This document shows, piece after piece, positions 56,595 through 62,322 of a DNA stretch of 62,322 nucleotides. Position 1 is the first letter of the stretch, and the number at the start of each line of letters is the position of its first letter. The notes beneath the pieces were generated by a model. That model had not been told where the DNA came from. It made no database searches and saw only the letters and a list, made by a program, of their open reading frames with translations. The stretch comes from Theristus sp. LFF4_11. Taxonomy: Eukaryota; Nematoda; Chromadorea; Monhysterida; Xyalidae. A program made the position numbers and the translations under genes. The stretch lies in NCBI GenBank assembly GCA_030248135.1, contig JASANC010001289.1, positions 1-62,322 on the forward strand. The letters are read 5' to 3'.

Positions 56595-56675
56595 AGCTGC
56601 ATTCATAAAGCAGTGCTCAGTCACCACGTTAGCACCGCTGCGCATCACTGAATACTGCGTCATGAATGCCGCTGA
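56595..56675. mobile_element. Hairpin MITE B, copy 8
   Basis: GCTGCATTCATAAAGCAGTG pairs with ATACTGCGTCATGAATGCCG. It is more diverged than other copies and lies 57 bp beyond the stop of the secreted-protein gene, in its likely 3' UTR. Confidence 0.72.
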
Positions 56676-56731
56676 ACTGTTCGTAGCAAAAAAACCAGCA
56701 TGCCAATGTGCACCAGTGGCACTTGCCACGA

Positions 56732-57421
56732 TCACAGCGTCCGCGGCATCTTCCTGGCCGGCTGCGCCCTGCTGCTCGCTGTCGAGGTGCCCGGCTCATT
56801 CTCGTCGTCCGATTCGCCGGAGCTGCCAGACGATTCGTGCGCCCGCCGAGGCCGCTGACAGCCGCCGGAGGTCGCTGCGCTCGCACTGCCAGACGGCCGC
56901 GACGCGGCGCTCGAGTCGCCCGCGGTCGACTGCTGCTGCTGCTGCGCGCAATCAGCAGCGAGTGTATTGCGGATTTATTCAAACGTGTCCGGACTAAAAT
57001 GACGTCATTTGCTTTGAAAACGCCCGTTTGTTTGTCAAAGTACAGGCACTAAAATTTCAGTTTGGTGTCTGATTCGACATTCACCATTGTTGACAAAAAG
57101 AAATCGGCTCAACGGAAAAGCCTGGTTTGCTGTGAACGAAAAGCGCATGTTTTGCGGCACATGACGTCATTTCAGTGGGACACGTTTGAAAAAATAGGTC
57201 ATAGTATATTCAGTAATTAACAACAACACCTACGCATAACATCTAGCAGCCCATATAAGACAGACACACGGCAAACCTGAAGTTTTTGTACCTTTTTCGC
57301 CCATCGATTGTGCAAATACCTCAGAATGAGCGACGTCTTCTCCGTGACGATCACTGAAGATGAAGAAACATACAATGAGCTGAGTCAACAGAAATAGCTT
57401 GCTGATTGCTGATTTTTTCAT
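56732..57421 (-). CDS. Small secreted Ser/Gly/Gln-rich protein
   Basis: Two exons: 57320-57421, with signal peptide MKKSAISKLFLLTQLIVCFF, and 56732-56941. The junction is in phase 0 (GAG|CAG). The second exon starts with four Gln and is rich in Ser, Gly, Ala, Arg and Glu (GSSGESDDENEPGTS), with one Cys. The whole protein is 103 residues, or 119 if an upstream in-frame ATG at 57469 is used, which would bury the hydrophobic segment. No domain is recognised. The exon is much more GC-rich than its surroundings. A MITE D copy sits in its only intron and a MITE B copy follows the stop. Confidence 0.6.
56981..57200. mobile_element. MITE D, copy 2
   Basis: AACGTGTCCGGACTAAAATG to ATTTCAGTGGGACACGTTTG, about 90% identical by eye to 52859-53078. 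It lies wholly inside the intron of the small secreted-protein gene. Confidence 0.85.
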
Positions 57422-57495
57422 TAACAAACCGAAAATTGGGTTTCTGGCATACTCGAGGTCGAGGTTCATTCATTGCGATCGTTCATTTTCAATCA

Positions 57496-57940
57496 TCAAC
57501 CAACCAACCAACCTTTTTCGTTTGGCGTCGTCTTGGCAATGGAATAGCTGGCGCGAGTCCTTGAGGCCATCTTGAAAAAAAAAGAATTGCCGGTGCATTG
57601 AAAGCACTATTTTTTTGCAATACCGGACTCGGCGCTACCATGATTTCTCAAGTGATAAAACTTTCAGAAAAAGTCGCACCTTCTTTTGAGCAGAATCGGG
57701 AACGAATTTCGAGAAGTTCGCTTTATTGAACGACGGCAAATCTTTGAGGAAATCCGCAGTGCGGCCCATGGCGAGCAGAGGCACTGGCTCTGTCGGCATC
57801 GAAAACGGTGCGATGTAAAAAACGATACGCTCGTCTTTGATCTGCGACTAAAAACTGGTCTATTATGTACAAGTCAATGAATCACACTTATCGCTTTTAG
57901 CATTCACAATATCATACTCCAACTTTTCGAGATTCAACAT
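57496..57940 (-). CDS. Small unrecognised protein, three candidate exons
   Basis: The strongest exon is 57680-57841, with acceptor GTCGCAG and donor AAG|GTGCGA, phase 0 at both ends. It encodes 54 residues including IVFYIAPFSMPTEPVPLLAM and NKANFSKFVPDSAQKK. A downstream exon 57496-57570 (acceptor TTTCAAG) continues in phase to a stop, ending NEKGWLVG. A possible first exon 57908-57940 gives MLNLEKLEYDI after a 66-bp intron. The total would be 89 residues. There is no signal peptide and no motif I know. The middle exon is convincing as coding because of its codon pattern and splice sites; the other two are weaker. Confidence 0.4.
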
Positions 57941-58485
57941 CGAAATCCGCTAAAATAATACGCCTCGTCGGATGTTTACCATTGTTTTTTTTATAAATTC
58001 TAGGAATCTTTCAAACCGCTGGTGAAATCGAAAACCGTTTATTCAACTGACACCAGTGCCTTTTTGGGCAAGAAGTATCTTTTTCACAAACACAACTGAC
58101 TGAATAACGAAGACTAATATTAAGAAGTACACAATCACACATCACAATAAAATGAGCACTGAATCAATGCTATTACGTTTTCAATAATCCAATCGACCTG
58201 TCCCCAAAAAATGCACGTAAAATTTTTGATTATTCGCGTTTCATCGAATAGCGTGATTGTATTAGTTCTGCAGCAAAAGCTACTAACGAGCAACAAATGT
58301 AACGAAAATGACACCCAATTGTGGCAACAAAAGTGTCACGTTAACTATTTTCCACATTTATGGCAACATTAAAAAACACCGACAAGAATCAATAGAACAA
58401 GATGATCAAGAAAAAAACTTCGATGTCCCAAATTGTACAAGAAAGAGAGCCCGTGCGACAGTTTTTGTTCGCGTTTGTCCGAACT
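57941..58485. other. Gap between the small gene and CIAPIN1
   Basis: AT-rich, with no exon, repeat family or clear promoter seen. It holds the CIAPIN1 3' UTR and presumably the promoter of the small minus-strand gene. Confidence 0.4.
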
Positions 58486-61400
58486 TCACAAATCGTCGGC
58501 CATGTTCAGTTTCACTTCTTCGCCCGGCTTGAACGGCGGCAAACCGGCGTACGGACACGCGGAACAGCGAAACGCGTCGCCGAGGTAACACTGAAAACAA
58601 CCGAATGAAACAAAACCATAATAAAATGAGAGCAAATAGCACCAGAACGAGCAAAACACAGTGCGAGAGTCGGTGGACATCGTATTTGATCGTGAATATA
58701 TACACTTGAACTGCAGACCTGATGATAGGCAATCAGCTGATTGATGGTTTCTGTTGGAAATGGTCGTACTGACGACTGACTAGAGGTGGAATGTTTTGGA
58801 CGATTTCGTGAAAAATTTCCGGAAATTTCTCCAATTTTCCAGCAACCAAAAAATGACCAACGAGCATTTTCCATAAAAACAAATGATGCAGGATGAAATG
58901 TTGTAGACTGTTTGGCAACATTACGGAGTTTATTTTGAGCGGGAGAAACTTCCGAAAAAAATTCTGGAAAAATTTCCGGAAATTGTTCCGATGCCATCAC
59001 TACGACTTAGTCCCGGCAGCTCAACGCAACCAATCATCTCAGATATAAAACCTATGTGTGCTTCTCAGTTTGACCCAAACTGGATGTCACGAGTCACTCG
59101 ATCAATGTCAACCACCAAACTTTATGCCAAAAGCAAGCGTGCGCACCACTCACATTGCCACAGGACGACTTTGTGGCTGGCGCCGGTTCACCCTCCAGTT
59201 GCTCCGCCAGACCGCAGGTGCAGTTCTTGCAGGCGCGCTTCTTACGGCCGGCCGCGACTTCGTCGGCGCAGCTCACTAAAACAAACAGAGTTCAATCAAA
59301 TCTTTTTTCTTCTTCACTCCTTCTGCTTTGCCTCGGCTGGACGCCGGACTGAACTATGCTCAACGGAGTGTGGATTATCTTCGCCGAAGCAGATGCATGC
59401 AAACGCACTGATTGCTTCAGCAAATGATCATGATTGATTTCTATTTGCTTATCCGAGTGCCATGGTCGCCGTATTGTTGTGCCCGAACGAAACTGAAGGT
59501 CTGTGTGGTTTCGGTCTATCTCTTCACCCGACCCACTGCCCCACCCACTGAATTCAGTTTGCAGTCGACCTCTAAATTATAGGGAATCAGCTGATCGGTT
59601 GGTGGTCACGTGCATGCATGCTTTCTCTGCAGAACGAGAGACTCCGCCTCCACAGCAATGCCTGCATATAGTCGGACTGGATAATTTCGGGCATTAGCTG
59701 ATTGGCTGGTGCGTTACCGTAATCAGATTCAAACGCGGGCCGTTCAAATTGCATTTTGCTTTTTTAAATTTCTAATTTTTGAGTGTGTGTGTTGATGAAT
59801 GTTTGAATTTTCAATGGACAAAACTTGTTTGTGATTTATGAAATGCAGAAAAATCAAAAAAAGTAAAGTTTAAGGCGAATTATTATTTTTTCAAAAAAAA
59901 AGAACGACGACGACGGTGACAAATGTAAATTAAAATTTGGCCATGAAAGCTGCTGTTCTGTATTTTTAAACTGCAACAAATTGTCTATAAACAGTTCAAA
60001 GATGTAGAAAAACTAAAATCAGCTGTTTCCAAAGGCACAAATTCATTTTCCGAAAAAGAACGACGGCGACGGCAACGACGACAACTAAAAATGTTGTTGT
60101 GTTTGATTTTTAATTGAAAATTTTGTTCATGATGATTTGTTTTGTGAGAAAAATTTGAAAAGCAATCGGTTTTCAAACGAATATTTACTTTTCAAGCGTC
60201 GAGAGCGCATCACCGTCGCCGTCGTTCTTTTTTCTGAAAAAAATAAAAATTCGCCTTAAAATGTACTTTTTTGATGTTTCTGTATTTCATAAATAATAAA
60301 CAAGTTTTGCCCATTAAAAATCCAAACATTCATCAACACAATCACTCAAAAATTATAAATTTTAAAAAAGCAAAGTGCAATTTGAACGGCCCGCGTTTGA
60401 ATCTGATTACGGTAACGCACCAGCCAATCAGCTAATGCCCGAAATTATCCAGTCCGACTATAGAAAGCATGCATGCACGTGACCACCAACCAATCAGCCG
60501 ATTCCCTATATTCTAGAGTTCGACTGTACCCACACAACATCGAATTCGCGTTTTACCCCTGAGCGATTCCTCGGCCGGCTTCACGTAATCCTCGGCCGTC
60601 AGCAGCTCGTCCTCGTTGATCAGCTCATCGTCCAGCGTCCACACTTTCTCGCCGCCAGGTTGGGCGCCTGAGGTGTTGCGAAATTGGACGCTTGTTTTAT
60701 GTTTGTTGAAAGCTGTCGCATTTTTCCGCAGAACACAAAGAGCGCTCGCGAAAGAAAAACAGGGATTGGAAACGGATTTTAGGAAACAGATTTAACAGGG
60801 GTTTAAGACGCAAAATCGTGACTCACGGACGCAAATTTTTTAGTCGTTTGCGTCAGCTGACGGCGACGCAAAAAAAATTGACGACTTCATTAGAGTGGGT
60901 TGCAATGCACTAGCATCCGAGTGCCCCCTGTCACGAACTAAACAAAAGCCAGCAGGCGCCTGGAGACCGGCAAGGTTTGTTTCTTGTTTCTGCGCAGCAA
61001 AGATTGTAAAGTTGCACAATCGTGTGTGTTTTGAAACCAGGTTTGAAAAAGCAGCTCGTAGTTGATGATTCAGGAAACTGTCATATTGACGCAAAATTTT
61101 TCGACCGTCTGTGTCAATCGACGCTGAAGAAAAATATAGATATTTAGCAACTAAATGGGTGTTTTACTGCAACGAAACCATTCGTTCCTTTTCTATAAAC
61201 TTCTTTAGTTTCGCATGCTCATGTATTCTGCGAAAAAAATTGACAGGTGTTCGAATAATAAGGTGACATGATAAACAACACGATTTGAAGAGAAGAGAAT
61301 GCAAAATAATAAATGACCACAATTTTGACACTCAAAAAACCGTTCGACCATTAGCGAGCGCGACCCCCTGCACCCCGACCAGTTTCGAGCTCGCGCCAGC

Positions 61401-62115
61401 GGCGAAATTCGGGCGCCGCCCCGCGATCGACGTCCAGTCGGCCAGTTTTTCACCCTGGGTAAAACAATAATGGGGAAGTATTTTTGGGTACAACATCTCT
61501 ATAAAAGACAGTTTCACGTCGGATCAATTCTGCAAATGAAATAGAGCGGAAAAAATTTTTGTGCAAGCACCACAAAAACAAAACACCACCAATAACGAGC
61601 CTGCGCCACTTCAATACAGCCAGCAAACTTCAGCTCACGACATTGACTCTTCAGTGTCTCTGCCGTTTGTCCGCCACAGTCTGAAAGAAATGAACGATAC
61701 GATCGAATCAAGCATGAAACTGAATTCCTGTCAACGTCTGCAAACGCATTCAGTCACAAACGAAAAGATGGGACAATGGATTCATTTACCATGAACCAGC
61801 TGAATGATGAACGAATTCGGTTTCAGCGCGTCAACGTATTTCTGCAATTTCTCGCAAGTCATCACTTTCGGCCCTGAAATAAAACTTACCAATGTGATAA
61901 ATCGATGAATCATGTCATGAAATGAATAACAAAAGCGTCGCAAAACGCCAATCAAAAACGTGGAACGGACAACCGACCCAACATCACGACGCAATCGCAC
62001 GAGGCATTGTCGAGTTTTTCGTCGTCGGCCGTTGGATCGAATTTGATCGTTCGAAGGCGGCGGAATTTGGCCGCCAATTCGTCTGCGATCACCTTCACCG
62101 ACAGGATGAAGTTTT
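58486..62115 (-). CDS. CIAPIN1: Anamorsin/CIAPIN1, cytosolic Fe-S assembly factor (5' end outside)
   Basis: Exons on the minus strand: 61978-62115, 61790-61873, about 61610-61680, 61349-61454, 60557-60667, 59154-59275, 58486-58590. The first three are the SAM-methyltransferase-like domain ([30 protein letters not shown]). [14 protein letters not shown] is the linker block. [19 protein letters not shown] is the conserved acidic block. The C-terminus has both Fe-S motifs: [19 protein letters not shown] and [17 protein letters not shown] (C-x2-C-x7-C-x2-C), the latter cut by the last intron between N and C. Anamorsin/Dre2 takes electrons from NDOR1/Tah18 for cytosolic Fe-S assembly. The N-terminal exon lies right of the window. 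The donor near 61610 is the least certain site. Confidence 0.92.
59561..60528. mobile_element. MITE group A, copy 4, interrupted by another element
   Basis: Outer ends GCAGTCGACCTCTAAATTAT and ATATTCTAGAGTTCGACTGT with the usual GGGAATCAGCTGATCGG, CACGTGCATGCATGC and CCAACCAATCAGCCG. The element is split at its centre (CCTGCATA / TAGAAAGC) by the 798-bp insertion 59671-60468. It lies in the CIAPIN1 intron 59276-60556. Confidence 0.88.
59671..60468. mobile_element. 798-bp long-hairpin element with TA target duplication
   Basis: The arms GTCGGACTGGATAATTTCGG and CCGAAATTATCCAGTCCGAC are perfect complements and continue for about 250 bp each, including GCATTAGCTGATTGGCTGGT, GAATCAGA-type sequence, GCGGGCCGTTCAAATTGCA and (CGA)n runs. 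TA flanks both sides (59669-59670, 60469-60470), the Tc1/mariner signature. It has no open frame for a transposase. Confidence 0.88.
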
Positions 62116-62322
62116 CTGGAAAAAAGAATGACTGACTGAGTGCGGAATTGTGTCATTCATCATTGATGGATTGATTTTGGATTTTAAATCATAGCTGCAT
62201 TGGAGCCAGCCGAATGGAAAAACCTGCACCTGTAAATCACCTCAGTCAACTGTTTATTCGATAGACCCAGAACGCTGGATTAGTATCGCGTGTTGCGATA
62301 TAAACGTGTGCAATTATTACAA

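Larger units (their letters stand above)
55550..56731. other. Intergenic region between FBXO22 and the small secreted-protein gene
   Basis: It has no supportable exon. It contains an inverted-repeat element (56236-56543) and a MITE B copy (56595-56675). The FBXO22 promoter should lie near 55550-55700, where no distinctive element is visible. Confidence 0.4.

Noticed and set aside
56708..57052. 114-residue Arg-rich plus-strand frame
   Set aside because: It is opposite to the GC-rich exon of the secreted protein and runs into the MITE D copy. No start context or homology.

Overview
This window is animal (metazoan) nuclear DNA: genes are split by many short GT-AG introns, intergenic DNA is AT-leaning, and transposon-derived repeats are abundant. 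The families point to an invertebrate bilaterian. A nematode or another ecdysozoan is possible, but the sequence alone does not fix the phylum. No bacterial, viral or organellar genes are visible. All gene models are my own splice reconstructions, checked by exon phase and by family motifs.

Layout from left to right. (1) 843-2809 (+), 3' part of an olfactomedin-domain gene. (2) 7118-8394 (+), an unrecognised multi-pass membrane protein, convergent with (3) 8907-23480 (-), an eyes absent (Eya) homologue of about 16 exons with a 7-kb first visible intron. (4) 24964-26635 (-), a neuronal-calcium-sensor/KChIP-like EF-hand protein, followed at 27938-28720 (-) by one or two exons of a secreted protein. 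(5) 31413-33798 (+), a secreted DOMON protein with a His/Asp/Glu-rich tail. (6) 38635-47891 (+), its tandem paralogue, a signal peptide-DOMON-cytochrome b561 protein like ferric-chelate reductases. (7) 48173-49150 and 49694-50965 (-), two tandem Ly6/uPAR-like GPI-type proteins, one with a 1-nt frame break. (8) 51638-55549 (-), an FBXO22-like F-box/FIST protein. (9) 56732-57421 (-), a small secreted low-complexity protein. (10) 57496-57940 (-), a small unrecognised gene. (11) 58486-62115 (-), anamorsin/CIAPIN1, whose 5' end lies beyond the window.

The space between exons is largely mobile DNA. There are five copies of one tRNA-derived SINE with a (CAA)n tail, eight copies of an ~80-95 bp hairpin MITE, at least six copies of a second MITE group, and several other inverted-repeat elements. 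Two head-to-tail Helitron-like elements separate the DOMON paralogues, and another Helitron sits in an intron of the second. The big intron of the DOMON-b561 gene holds two tandem-repeat arrays and a 1-kb inverted-repeat element with a SINE inside it. An LTR-retrotransposon remnant with a tRNA-Lys-type primer-binding site ends 26 bp before the start codon of the first DOMON gene. The octamer CCAATCAG and its complement recur roughly 40 times, many of them in MITE ends.

The genes do not form one pathway. Two local duplications (DOMON and Ly6) stand out, as does an Eya homologue that lacks the usual second acidic metal-binding motif.
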